DNA of 64,000 bases from an uncultured bacterium. GTDB lineage: Bacteria; Elusimicrobiota; Elusimicrobia; Elusimicrobiales; Elusimicrobiaceae. Every line of letters starts with the position of its first letter. The first letter of the stretch is position 1. This document shows, one piece after another, positions 1 to 8,538 of this stretch. Both the position numbers and the translations under genes were made by a program. Where the stretch lies: positions 62,001 to 126,000 of the forward strand of contig CASEVJ010000003.1 of assembly GCA_949291365.1 (NCBI GenBank), in the 5' to 3' direction. The notes beneath the pieces are model-generated. The model was given only the letters and a program-made list of their open reading frames with translations. It searched no databases and had not been told where the DNA came from.

Positions 1-729
1 TCGACAGTCACGAACCTCGTCGCTCCTTAAATAATTATTTTTGGCAGTAGTCCAAGCAGATTGAGCGGTATTCCACACATTAGTTGCTTCTACATAGTCA
101 TAAAGTCCCTGCTGTTTCTCCCACTGCGCTTGGCTATATGCGGCTTGTGCAGCTTCATATTCTTGGATAATAGGGGCATACTCCTCCCAGTCCACAATAG
201 AGTTATCAAAAATACTCCGGTAAATGGTATGCACGGCGGGGTTGGTCTCCGGGTTGGCTACGCCCAGGGATTTGTTGTATTTCACGATTTCAAACATGAT
301 GTTCTGTATCGGGAAAGATACAGAATAGGTGGAAGCGCCGTTGGGCTTGTTGGTGCAGTACACGTCCATGCACAGAGCCAAGCAGTGGTTGGGATACTTG
401 TTAATGGAGTTCGGCGCCGGATAGGGCTGGTCATACTCTATCAGCGCGGAGGTCTGCCACGGGTCGTCTGCGTTGTGGCCTTCTACATTAACGATACCGC
501 TTTTATAAGCAGAAAGCTCTTTTTTGCTAATCAAGTTATTAGACCAGTTGCAGTACACATCGTTAATGTCTGAATTTTCCTCTTCGCCGTCAATATAATA
601 CACACCGGCAGAGCGGATTTCGGCCGTTTGGGCAAAGGCCGGCGCGGCGGAAACTAAAAACAACAGAGGCAAAACAGCCGCCAAGGCCGCTTTGCCAGCA
701 AACATTTTCCAAAAGTTTTTCCGTGTCAT
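1..729 (-). CDS. Secreted protein of unknown function, C-terminus beyond the window
   Basis: An open frame of 243 codons starts at the ATG at 727-729 and continues without a stop through base 1, so only the N-terminal part is here. Residues 1-34 form a signal peptide: positive start, hydrophobic core, then an AFA|QT type cleavage site. The mature part is polar and contains five cysteines between about residues 63 and 124, so disulfides in the periplasm or outside are likely. The last visible third is rich in Ala, Gln, Tyr and Trp and looks helical. I do not recognise a family. A TACAAT hexamer ends nine bases before the ATG and no Shine-Dalgarno is seen. The frame and signal peptide are clear; the function is open. 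Confidence 0.75.
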   Translation of the reverse strand, partial: MTRKNFWKMFAGKAALAAVLPLLFLVSAAPAFAQTAEIRSAGVYYIDGEEENSDINDVYCNWSNNLISKKELSAYKSGIVNVEGHNADDPWQTSALIEYDQPYPAPNSINKYPNHCLALCMDVYCTNKPNGASTYSVSFPIQNIMFEIVKYNKSLGVANPETNPAVHTIYRSIFDNSIVDWEEYAPIIQEYEAAQAAYSQAQWEKQQGLYDYVEATNVWNTAQSAWTTAKNNYLRSDEVRDCR

Positions 730-1280
730 ATGTGTTTTATTGTATCCCATTTGTATAATCTAAAAAATCTTTCCACGAACAAAGGCCGCCCGGCTCTTAT
801 ATGTATATATAAAAAGCACGCGACGGGACTTACTCTTAAATTCTTACAACTTTTGGCCCGCTTGTCAACACTTTTGTACTATTTTTCCGTGCACGCGGGC
901 ACTTTACAGCCGCTAATTAGGCAAACTAAAAATATAAAAACACGCCTTCTTGCGCTTTTTCTCCGACGGAGACGCCCTGTTCCAGCCCCGGGAACGCCTG
1001 CCGCTGGCGGACTGATAAAAAAAAGGACGGAAAGCAAAAACAAATTAGCAGTTTTTCTTTTTTCCGCCGCATATTACAGCAGATTTTTTCTATTCAATCC
1101 CTAAATGCGCTTGTTTTATTTTACCAAAAGGGCAGGCCGCTGACAAAATGTTAGATGTATTTTTCGCGCAAAATACGCTCATTTTTACACAGGGCAGGCG
1201 CAGCGCTCAAGCAAGCATTTTTGAAAAGCCGTCAAGTCCGGAGGGCTTATTTTCTGCGGCATTGTGTTAACCGGCGCGCA
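730..1280. other. Intergenic region, no supported gene
   Basis: About 550 bp between the start of the leftmost gene and the terminator of the diguanylate cyclase gene. A 124-codon plus-strand frame at 730-1104 is present but has low-complexity, Lys/Arg/Phe-rich composition, no ribosome binding site and no family resemblance, so I do not call it. The segment next to 730 should hold the promoter of the leftmost gene. Confidence 0.5.
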
Positions 1281-1304
1281 AAAACGCCGGCCCAAAAGCC
1301 GGCG
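1281..1304 (-). terminator. Intrinsic terminator of the diguanylate cyclase operon
   Basis: Read on the minus strand, a GCCGGCG stem with a six-base loop is followed by TTTT. It lies about 35 bp after the stop codon of the diguanylate cyclase gene and closes the long twelve-gene run. Confidence 0.75.
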
Positions 1305-1337
1305 CTGAAATAAAAATTTCTTGCTTCTGATATACAG

Positions 1338-2837
1338 CTACTGCGGCAGCTGGTCGGCCACTTCGCGGTATACGGCAAAGGTGCCGCGGCGGCCGTCTTT
1401 GACCCAATAGAGCGCTTTGTCTGCTTTTTCAAATAATTCAGCCGCTGTTTGTCCGTCCTGCGGGAACACTGAAATCCCCTGGCTGATGCTTAAGGTAACA
1501 CGCTCTCCGTCTGTGTAGCGGTCTGGTATGGCAATAGCGCCTATGCGGTCTTTGAGACGCTTGGCAATGATTTTGGCCTCTTCCCCGTTGGTGCGCGGCA
1601 GCATAATCACCATTTCGTCCCCGCCGTAACGGCACGGAAAGTCCGTCTGGCGCAAGCTGGTGCGGATAACGCGGCTGACCTCTTTAAGCGCCCAGTCCCC
1701 GATTTGATGCCCGTACGTGTCATTGATTTGCTTGAACAAGTCAATATCCAGCAAAATGACCGACATCACCAAATCAAAACGTTTGGAGCGGTAAATTTCT
1801 TCGGCAAATTTTTCATTGAAGAAACGCCGCACAGGCAGTTTGGTCAGCTCATCGTAGTTGGAAAGCTCCTGCACACGCTCAAACAGCACGGCATTGTCTA
1901 TGGCCAAGGCAATTTGGTTAGAGAACTGTTTTAAGGAAACAAAATCCAAATAATTAATGCGGCGGCGGGAAAGCAAATTGTCAAAAGTTAGAAATCCTAC
2001 TTTGTTGCGCTGCACCTTCAGCGGAATATACACTACATTATGAATGGTGCGGTAGGCCGCGCCCGATTCAAAGATATCGCGCAGCAGCGTGCGTTCGTCC
2101 TCCGGCAAATCCTCCCCGCTTTGGCGGGTAACCTCGCCGGAAATATCCACCCCCAAAATCGTTTTTATTTTGCTGCCGTCATAGGTGGTTTGGTACAGGC
2201 GCACCCGGTCAAAGCGGAAATATTTTTGCACCCCCTGCAAAATCAGCTCCAACCCGTCGGACAAGCGCAAGGAAGAGGCAAAAATCGTAGCTAAATCATT
2301 GAGCGCGGTGGCAATATTCAAACGCTGGTTTTTGGCCTGGTCTACCTCGGTATTAGTCAAATTGTGCGAAATCTCCTCCGCAACGGCTTTTATCATGCGT
2401 TTGTCGGCTTCATTAAATACGCGGTTTTTGCGAAAGCGCTCCAAGCGCAGCACGCCTACGCTTTCTTTGATTACGTTGTGCACGTCTTCGCCGTCCAAAG
2501 CCATGGCCGGGCGTTTCCATTTCAGCAGCACATACACGGCGGGATAATTTAAATCGGTAGAGTCGGCAATGCCGTCCTGTAACAGCTTCTTTAAAAATTC
2601 CGGCTCATTGAGTACGGATATATCTTCCTGCATATCCATGCAATATTCTTTTTTGCACATCATCTTTAAAGACAAAAGCGCCCTGTCCAGCTGCCAGTCA
2701 AAAAAGTATACTCTGTCCAGCTTAAACAAATCCCGCAGCGCCGGCAGGGCGCAGTCCAGCAGTTCCCGCCGGTTTTGGAACGATTGGTTTAATTTCTTGC
2801 CGAATTTAAAAAGAGTAAACGCCTCTTTATCAAACAT
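1338..2837 (-). CDS. GAF-type diguanylate cyclase (GGDEF domain protein)
   Basis: A 499-residue predicted cytoplasmic protein without signal peptide or membrane segment. Residues about 20-320 look like two GAF-type sensor modules, and the C-terminal 165 residues are a GGDEF domain. The active-site loop reads GGDEM at 405-409, a mild variant of GGDEF. RQTD at 396-399, five residues before it, fits the inhibitory I-site (RxxD). By family it would make cyclic di-GMP from two GTP with product inhibition. The ATG follows the stop of the upstream solute-binding-like gene by two bases, with GAGGGG as ribosome binding site, so the two are probably co-translated. No EAL, HD-GYP or PilZ protein is seen in the window. 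Confidence 0.9.
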   Translation of the reverse strand: MFDKEAFTLFKFGKKLNQSFQNRRELLDCALPALRDLFKLDRVYFFDWQLDRALLSLKMMCKKEYCMDMQEDISVLNEPEFLKKLLQDGIADSTDLNYPAVYVLLKWKRPAMALDGEDVHNVIKESVGVLRLERFRKNRVFNEADKRMIKAVAEEISHNLTNTEVDQAKNQRLNIATALNDLATIFASSLRLSDGLELILQGVQKYFRFDRVRLYQTTYDGSKIKTILGVDISGEVTRQSGEDLPEDERTLLRDIFESGAAYRTIHNVVYIPLKVQRNKVGFLTFDNLLSRRRINYLDFVSLKQFSNQIALAIDNAVLFERVQELSNYDELTKLPVRRFFNEKFAEEIYRSKRFDLVMSVILLDIDLFKQINDTYGHQIGDWALKEVSRVIRTSLRQTDFPCRYGGDEMVIMLPRTNGEEAKIIAKRLKDRIGAIAIPDRYTDGERVTLSISQGISVFPQDGQTAAELFEKADKALYWVKDGRRGTFAVYREVADQLPQ

Positions 2838-2839
2838 AA

Positions 2840-4045
2840 TTACCCCTCGTAAAGCGACAGCAGATACTGCACCTCTTTGGCCGCTTTGTCCAGCTCTATG
2901 TCCAAGCTGGCCTGCGTAAAACGCCCCTCCACAATCTGGGTGGCGCTTACTGCCAGGATTTTATTGAGTATTTCCACCACCGTACCGGTAATGGTCATGT
3001 TGGGCAGCGTACGCGCCGAGGCCAGTATGCCCGAATATGTGCGCAAACGCTGGGAAGAAGAAAAAATAAGCTGTTCAAAGCTTTCTTCAAACGCGGGGAA
3101 CACTTCCATCATGGCGGCGTACTGCATCTGGTTATCCGTACGCGCACACCATTTAATAAACTGCAGGGCGGTTTCTTTGTCGCTGCCGGCGGCATTAATC
3201 ATCAAATTCATGCCGGACAGATAGGCCTGCGGCGTTTGACCCGTGCGCGGCACGGGCAGCGTTTTGACGCGTACGCCAATTTTGCCTTCAAAGCTGGCCA
3301 CCCCCTGCTTGCGGGAAATGAGCATGCTGGCTTTGCCAGAGAGCATGGTGCCCAAGCTGCCCCGCTCGCGCAAAATAGGCATATAGTCTTTCAGCGCCAG
3401 CGTAATGTAATCCTTCACCCCTTCTTTAAACTGCGGCGTGCCAATCAAGGTGCCGCGCAAATCCGGCGTAAACATAGCCGCCCCGCGGCCCCATATCTCC
3501 ATAAAAGCACTGCGGGTGGAAAGGGAGCCACGCCAGTCGCTGTTTTGCATGGGGAAATATCCTTCCACCTGGCTAAAACGCTCTTTGAGGCGGGCGCATA
3601 CGTCCAGCAAGCCCTCCCACTGGGCCAAATCTTTTTCCGGGTCAGAGGTGACTTCTTTTAAATGATCCGCACGAAAGTGCAGCGCGCTCATGTCAAACCA
3701 CCACGGATAGGAATACAAATCTTTGGTACCGGGTTTATAGCAGTGCGGCCGCAGCGGATAAAGCGCTGAAGAAAGCGAAAGCCCTGGGTCCATCTTGGAC
3801 AAATTTTCCGCCACGCCCGCCCGCGTCAAAAGCGCCGTCCAATAATGCGGGATTTGGATTAAATCCGGCACCGTTTCCCCGGGGGCCGGATTTTTCAGCG
3901 TAAAAATTCTCTTCCACAGCACATTGCGCGTGAACACCTGCACGGTAATATCGGCTTTGGGATATTCCTGCTTAAAACGCTGCACTAACTGACGGTAATC
4001 TTCTTTGGTTCGCGCGCCGGAATCCGGCATGACCCATACTATCAT
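2840..4045 (-). CDS. Family 1 solute-binding-like protein without signal peptide
   Basis: A 401-residue protein that resembles sugar-type ABC solute-binding proteins from its first residues: a beta strand with WVMPDSG, then a helix with EDYRQLVQRFKQEYP, and later the conserved surroundings of a ligand cleft (PDLIQIP, YPWWFD, FIKWCA). Such proteins normally begin with a Sec or lipoprotein signal of 20-30 residues. Here the mature-like part starts at residue 2. The codon before its ATG is the tsaD stop TAA in the same frame, so there is no room for a hidden signal; GGGGGA just before supplies the ribosome binding site. No ABC permease or ATPase is nearby. A cytoplasmic ligand sensor for the adjoining cyclase is an inference. 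Confidence 0.8.
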   Translation of the reverse strand: MIVWVMPDSGARTKEDYRQLVQRFKQEYPKADITVQVFTRNVLWKRIFTLKNPAPGETVPDLIQIPHYWTALLTRAGVAENLSKMDPGLSLSSALYPLRPHCYKPGTKDLYSYPWWFDMSALHFRADHLKEVTSDPEKDLAQWEGLLDVCARLKERFSQVEGYFPMQNSDWRGSLSTRSAFMEIWGRGAAMFTPDLRGTLIGTPQFKEGVKDYITLALKDYMPILRERGSLGTMLSGKASMLISRKQGVASFEGKIGVRVKTLPVPRTGQTPQAYLSGMNLMINAAGSDKETALQFIKWCARTDNQMQYAAMMEVFPAFEESFEQLIFSSSQRLRTYSGILASARTLPNMTITGTVVEILNKILAVSATQIVEGRFTQASLDIELDKAAKEVQYLLSLYEG

Positions 4046-5068
4046 TTATTTCCCCCAGTTCTTTACCTGCAAATTCGGATTAATGTTAATATTCCACTTT
4101 TTCTCAAAGGCGCCCGGCCCGGCATGCTGCAGCTGCTTATACGCCGCCAGCGCAATCATGGCGGCATTGTCCGAAGACATTTTCCGGGGTACAAAATGCA
4201 CCGCTATGCCGCGTTTCTGCCCCTCGTCTACCATCATTTGGCGCAGCAAGCTGTTGGCCGCCACACCGCCTCCCACCGCTATATGCTTAACCTTGTATTT
4301 TTCCGCGGCAAGCATTGTTTTTTTCACCAAGGTCTCGCATACGGCCTGTTCAAAGCTGGCACATACGTCCGGCACGCTTATATGCTGGTGGTCGCGCAGA
4401 TAATAACTTACCGCTGTTTTTATGCCGCTAAATGAAAAATCCCATGTGCCCGGCAGCAACGGCCGCGGGAAATCCACCGCGTCACGCCGGCCCTGCAAGG
4501 CCTGGGCCGATACCTGCGGCCCGCCTGGATAAGCCAGCCCCAGCAGCTTGGCCACTTTGTCAAAGGCCTCTCCGGCCGCGTCGTCACGCGTGCGGCCCAA
4601 CACCTTATACTGACCGTAATTTTTCACGTGCCACAGCTCCGTGTGTCCCCCCGACACAATCAAAGCCACCAGCGGGAAAGTTAACGGATTTTTTACTTCC
4701 CCGTCTTCAAACTCGCACGCGAACAGATGGCCCTCCAGGTGGTTTACCCCTAGTATAGGGACTTTTTTAAAATTTGCAAGGGTTTGCGCCGCCACGCGGC
4801 CCACCATCAGCCCGCCGGGCAAACCGGGCCCGCGGGCAAAAGCCACACAATCTATATCCCGTCCGGCCAGCGCTTCATCTATCACGGTGGCTATCTTGGC
4901 CGCGTGTGCGCGGCTGGCCAGCTCCGGCACGACGCCGTGATATTTTTTATGTTCCTCTATTTGGGAATAAATGACGTTACTCACCAGTTTTTTCCCGTCC
5001 ACCAACAGCGCAGCGGACGTTTCATCACAGGTGCTTTCTATGCCCAAAATAGCAAAATCTTTTTTCAT
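4046..5068 (-). CDS. tsaD: tRNA N6-adenosine threonylcarbamoyltransferase TsaD
   Basis: A 340-residue protein of normal family length. TsaD transfers the threonylcarbamoyl group to A37 of ANN-decoding tRNAs, working with TsaB and TsaE. The start MKKDFAILGIESTCDETSAA is the typical N-terminus; an upstream in-frame ATG would add 49 Lys/Arg/Pro-rich residues inside the ctpA gene and is rejected. Metal ligands H110 and H114 (HLEGH), the VSGGHTEL nucleotide loop and the C-terminal SSDNAAM motif are all present. AGGAG lies unusually far (about 16 bases) before the start. The partner genes tsaB and tsaE are at 23667-24814; TsaC is not in the window. Its stop codon abuts the start of the next gene in the same frame. 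Confidence 0.97.
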   Translation of the reverse strand: MKKDFAILGIESTCDETSAALLVDGKKLVSNVIYSQIEEHKKYHGVVPELASRAHAAKIATVIDEALAGRDIDCVAFARGPGLPGGLMVGRVAAQTLANFKKVPILGVNHLEGHLFACEFEDGEVKNPLTFPLVALIVSGGHTELWHVKNYGQYKVLGRTRDDAAGEAFDKVAKLLGLAYPGGPQVSAQALQGRRDAVDFPRPLLPGTWDFSFSGIKTAVSYYLRDHQHISVPDVCASFEQAVCETLVKKTMLAAEKYKVKHIAVGGGVAANSLLRQMMVDEGQKRGIAVHFVPRKMSSDNAAMIALAAYKQLQHAGPGAFEKKWNININPNLQVKNWGK

Positions 5069-5090
5069 AAACCGGCTTATTGCACTCCTG

Positions 5091-6488
5091 TTATTTGTTT
5101 TCTTTTTTATCCTGTTTGTCCGCATTATCGGCCGAGGGCTGCTCTTGGGCAGAAGCTGCCTTATCCGAGGCGGCCTTTTCCTGTTGGGCCTGGGCTTTTT
5201 GCGCCTTTTGGGCAATAATTTTCTCCGGCCCTTCTTTCAATATTTCCACCGCTTTGTCCAACACGGGGTCTTCCGCCGTGAAGTCGGCCTTGGGGGTTTC
5301 TTGGCCCGGGATATAGACCAAATTATTATACTGCATAAAAATCTTTACTTCATCATCGGATTTCATTTTCACTTCCACATCGGGGAAAATGCCGCCCTCG
5401 TCGGCTTTGCTCTTGTCGCGGTAATCACGCTGGATTAAGCGGCCCTTGGGCGTGTAATATTTGGCCACCGTCAGGCGCAGACCCGCCCCGTCGTTAAGCG
5501 GAAGCACCTGCTGGACGCTGGCTTTGCCGAAGCTGCGCTGGCCAACCAGCACCGCCCGGTCATTGTCCTGCAGCGCCCCGGACACAATTTCGCTGGCGCT
5601 GGCGGAACCTTGGTTAATGAGCACCACCAACGGCAAATCCGGATAATCAGCTTTGGCTCCAGTCGTAAACTCCTGGTAAAACTCCGGTTTGCGGCCCTGG
5701 GTGTACACGACCAGCTGATTGTCCCCCATAAAAAGTTCTGCCACATCCACCGCTCCGGTCAGCAGGCCGCCCGGATTAAAGCGCAAATCCAGCACCAAAG
5801 ATTTCATGCCTTGCTTGGTCAGCGCTTTGAGAGCTTTTTCCATTTCCTCAGTGCTGTGGCCGGAGAAATCAACCAAATAAATGTATCCGATGTTGTCCTC
5901 CAGCATACGGTAGTAGACCACTTCCGGCACAATTTTTTGGCGTTTAAAATGATAATCGGGCAATGTTTCATATTCGCCTGTTTTTTCATTTTTGCGGCTC
6001 ATGGTGATTTTCACCTTTGTTCCCACCGGCCCGCGCATTAAATCCACCGCCTCGTCCAACGGCATATCCGTTATATCGCGGTCATCTACAAACAAAACGC
6101 GGTCTCCCGGCATGACACCCGCTTCAAAAGCCGGCGTGTCGGGCATGGGGCTCATGACGGTGACAAAGCCATCCACTTTAGACAGCCGCAGGCCCAGCCC
6201 GCCAAAGTCCCCGCGCGTATCGCTTTTGAGCGCCTTGTACTCCTTGGGCTCCAAGTACTGTGAAAAATCGTCCAGTTCCTCCACTACTCCGCGTATAGCG
6301 CCGGTAATCAGGGTATCACTGTCGGTGGGCTCTACATAATTTTCCTTTACATATTCCACAACGTTGACAAACGTGCGCAGCTGTTTGAGCCCCCCGTCCA
6401 CAGCGCTGTAAGCGTATGGGAATAATGTACCTATAAAGAAAATGACCGCCGCCCATGCGGCAATTTTGGTTGATTTTTTATCTTTCAT
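5091..6488 (-). CDS. ctpA: C-terminal processing peptidase, S41 family (CtpA-like)
   Basis: A 465-residue periplasmic serine protease. Residues 10-30 form an uncleaved anchor or signal. A PDZ domain follows at about 80-170 (FGGLGLRL, PMPDTPAFEAGVMPGDRVL), then the S41 catalytic domain with the nucleophile serine in GSASASEI and the general-base lysine in SFGKASVQ. The C-terminus is a charged Lys/Ala/Gln-rich tail of about 50 residues. The ATG at 6488 is preceded by GGAGG at five bases; an ATG 30 bases upstream lacks a site. By family it trims C-termini of periplasmic proteins. It sits directly after the EnvC-like gene, so cell-wall remodelling is a likely theme, by inference. Confidence 0.95.
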   Translation of the reverse strand: MKDKKSTKIAAWAAVIFFIGTLFPYAYSAVDGGLKQLRTFVNVVEYVKENYVEPTDSDTLITGAIRGVVEELDDFSQYLEPKEYKALKSDTRGDFGGLGLRLSKVDGFVTVMSPMPDTPAFEAGVMPGDRVLFVDDRDITDMPLDEAVDLMRGPVGTKVKITMSRKNEKTGEYETLPDYHFKRQKIVPEVVYYRMLEDNIGYIYLVDFSGHSTEEMEKALKALTKQGMKSLVLDLRFNPGGLLTGAVDVAELFMGDNQLVVYTQGRKPEFYQEFTTGAKADYPDLPLVVLINQGSASASEIVSGALQDNDRAVLVGQRSFGKASVQQVLPLNDGAGLRLTVAKYYTPKGRLIQRDYRDKSKADEGGIFPDVEVKMKSDDEVKIFMQYNNLVYIPGQETPKADFTAEDPVLDKAVEILKEGPEKIIAQKAQKAQAQQEKAASDKAASAQEQPSADNADKQDKKENK

Positions 6489-6519
6489 TTCATCCTCCGT
6501 TCCACAGGGACGCTTCATA

Positions 6520-7728
6520 TTAAAGCGGACGCAGCCAATCCATCGGGTCTACTGCCGTGGTGCCTTGGCGCGTTTCAAAATACACGGCATAGCGGCCCGT
6601 GCCGGAGCTTTGCTGCGTATCCAGCCCGGCTGCTCCAAGCACGCCGCCGGAGGGCAATTTCTCCCCCACGACAGCCGTAATGCGGCTTAAGAAACCGTAA
6701 ATACTGAAAAATCCTTTGCCGTGATCCACAATTACCACATTGCCGTAAGAGCGGAACGGCCCGGCATAAATCACGTCTCCCGCCGCTACGCTGTGCACAT
6801 CTTCTCCGGCTTTGGCGGAAATTTTAATCCCGTCTCGGAAAATCCAAGTATTCAAATCGCGTCTGTACTCTTTGCCAAATTTACTGATAACCTGCCCCTG
6901 CACCGGCCACGGCAAGGAATTGCGCGGCACGTCTATTTTAGCAATGGACGACTGCTTTTTGGCGGTTGTCCCCGCCTTTTTGGCGGCGGCCTCGGCCTGG
7001 GCCTGCTCCTTGGCAGCGGCGGCTTTGCGCTGGCGTTCAAAGCGGGCCAGCAAATCGTCCAAGGCACGGGCCGATTTGTTCAGCTCATTGATTTCGTCGC
7101 GGATTTGGGCGGTTTTCTTTTTTGTTAATTTTAAATCCTGCTGTTTTTTCAAAAAGTTAGTTGTAATTACTTTTTGCGTTTTTTCAATCTGGGAGCTTTG
7201 GGCCAACAGTTTGCGGTTGCGTTTTTCAAAATCGTAAATTTTTTGTTTGGCGGCCTTGTTTTCATTCTGCAACGCTACGGCAAACTCCGCCTTCTGCGTC
7301 AGCACCCGTTCCACAAACAATTCTTCCTCCACTGCGTCCCCCCCCGGGCACGCGCTGCAATGCGGCGTCAGGTAAAACCCAAGCAATTCATCTAACACCA
7401 CCGCCCGCCACAGCGGCATACTGCGCTCCATGGCTTCCCGTTTGTCCTCGGTAGAAAGAATGGTCTGCTCTACATAATCAATATCAGACTGCAGCTTGTT
7501 TTTTTCGCGCAAAGCGGCCGCTTTGCGGCTTTCCAACGCTGAAATCTCTTTGGAAATAGCCGCTTCCTGCGCACGGTATTTTTTCAATTCTTCCTGTTTT
7601 TGGGCGGCCTGCTTTTTCAGCCGTTCCAGCTCTTTTTTCTGCTCGGCTTCGGATCCTTCCGCACACACTGCCGGCAGCAGACATAAAAGCAAACCCCACA
7701 CAAACAGTATTTTTTTCATCATATTCAT
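6520..7728 (-). CDS. EnvC-like coiled-coil protein with degenerate LytM domain
   Basis: A 402-residue protein: signal peptide ending near AVCAEG, a long charged coiled coil (about residues 25-240) rich in Lys, Gln, Glu and Ala, and a C-terminal M23/LytM domain (about 285-400). Active M23 peptidases carry HxxxD and HxH metal ligands. Here the corresponding places read FRDGIKI and IYGFLS, so zinc ligands are missing, as in EnvC of E. coli, which activates amidases rather than cutting. The next gene upstream encodes an FtsX-like protein with one base between, matching the known FtsX-EnvC partnership. The start is uncertain: TTG at 7734, ATG at 7728, 7722 or 7719, none with a good ribosome binding site. 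Confidence 0.85.
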   Translation of the reverse strand: MNMMKKILFVWGLLLCLLPAVCAEGSEAEQKKELERLKKQAAQKQEELKKYRAQEAAISKEISALESRKAAALREKNKLQSDIDYVEQTILSTEDKREAMERSMPLWRAVVLDELLGFYLTPHCSACPGGDAVEEELFVERVLTQKAEFAVALQNENKAAKQKIYDFEKRNRKLLAQSSQIEKTQKVITTNFLKKQQDLKLTKKKTAQIRDEINELNKSARALDDLLARFERQRKAAAAKEQAQAEAAAKKAGTTAKKQSSIAKIDVPRNSLPWPVQGQVISKFGKEYRRDLNTWIFRDGIKISAKAGEDVHSVAAGDVIYAGPFRSYGNVVIVDHGKGFFSIYGFLSRITAVVGEKLPSGGVLGAAGLDTQQSSGTGRYAVYFETRQGTTAVDPMDWLRPL

Positions 7729-7735
7729 CTGCAAA

Positions 7736-8521
7736 TTAAAATTTTTGCCATTTACCCAGCGTCCAGCCCAACAACCCGCAAAATACCCAAATAGTCAGCT
7801 GTCGCTCCAGCGAAGTAAAATGCTGCAGGGCCGGCAGCAACAGCCCGGTCGGATACGTCAGCGCCATAAAAAGCACCAAAGACAGCACCCCCGCCAGCAA
7901 GGCAGACCATACCCCGCCCGCCACGCGCACTTTGCCGCGCACCGGATAGGCCTCCACCATAAACATAAAAGTAAAAAACAGCACCAGCGCCAGCACCACC
8001 GCCACATTCAGCGTACGCAGGCAAAGCCCGCTGTAAAAGGTCAGCCGGGCCTGCTCCTGCGAATATTTCAGTAACAGCTGCGGATATTCCGCCTGTAAAT
8101 TCTGCACAAACGGACGGATATTGTTGATAGCCCGGTTGGAAAGTTTCAATTCAAAATAAGCCGGCATTTGCTCATATCCCAGCGCCACCAAGGCCTGGGT
8201 CAAGCGTTCATTTTTGGCTTTTAAAGCGGCCATGGCGTCCTGCGGAGAGAAAAGTTTGACCGCCAGCACGTCCTCTTTGGCGCTCAAACTCTCCCCCAAT
8301 TCGGAAAGAGCTTGGTTAGAGGTGGGCTGCGTAACGGCCAGCACCACTTTAAAATCCTCTGCCAAAGCGCGGTGATAGCGGCTTAACTGCAGCTGCAAAA
8401 AACTCACGCACTGCAGCAGTATCGCCACCGCAAACACCAATGTAAACAAGCGGCGGTATCCGCGCAGAACAACCGCGGTAGTTTTACTCCTTTTGGGTTT
8501 TTCTTGCAAAAAATCTTCCAT
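7736..8521 (-). CDS. ftsX: FtsX-like membrane protein
   Basis: A 261-residue inner-membrane protein with four predicted segments: one near residues 25-45, then an extracytoplasmic domain of about 125 residues, and three segments near 165-190, 205-230 and 240-258. This is the FtsX topology. FtsX normally forms an ABC-type complex with the ATPase FtsE and passes a signal to EnvC-type activators of septal amidases; the EnvC-like gene follows immediately. No ftsE is in the window. I chose the ATG at 8521 because GGAGAG precedes it; an upstream start at 8545 would overlap the phosphatase gene. An unrelated permease with the same topology cannot be excluded from sequence alone. Confidence 0.8.
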   Translation of the reverse strand: MEDFLQEKPKRSKTTAVVLRGYRRLFTLVFAVAILLQCVSFLQLQLSRYHRALAEDFKVVLAVTQPTSNQALSELGESLSAKEDVLAVKLFSPQDAMAALKAKNERLTQALVALGYEQMPAYFELKLSNRAINNIRPFVQNLQAEYPQLLLKYSQEQARLTFYSGLCLRTLNVAVVLALVLFFTFMFMVEAYPVRGKVRVAGGVWSALLAGVLSLVLFMALTYPTGLLLPALQHFTSLERQLTIWVFCGLLGWTLGKWQKF

Positions 8522-8538
8522 GCTTCTCTCCGTATAGG

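Noticed and set aside
730..1104. 124-residue plus-strand frame
   Set aside because: Low-complexity composition, no ribosome binding site and no promoter; overlaps the region where the leftmost gene must have its promoter.
5069..5215. Longer TsaD with 49 extra N-terminal residues
   Set aside because: The extension is Lys/Arg/Pro-rich, overlaps the ctpA end, and the family start is at 5068.
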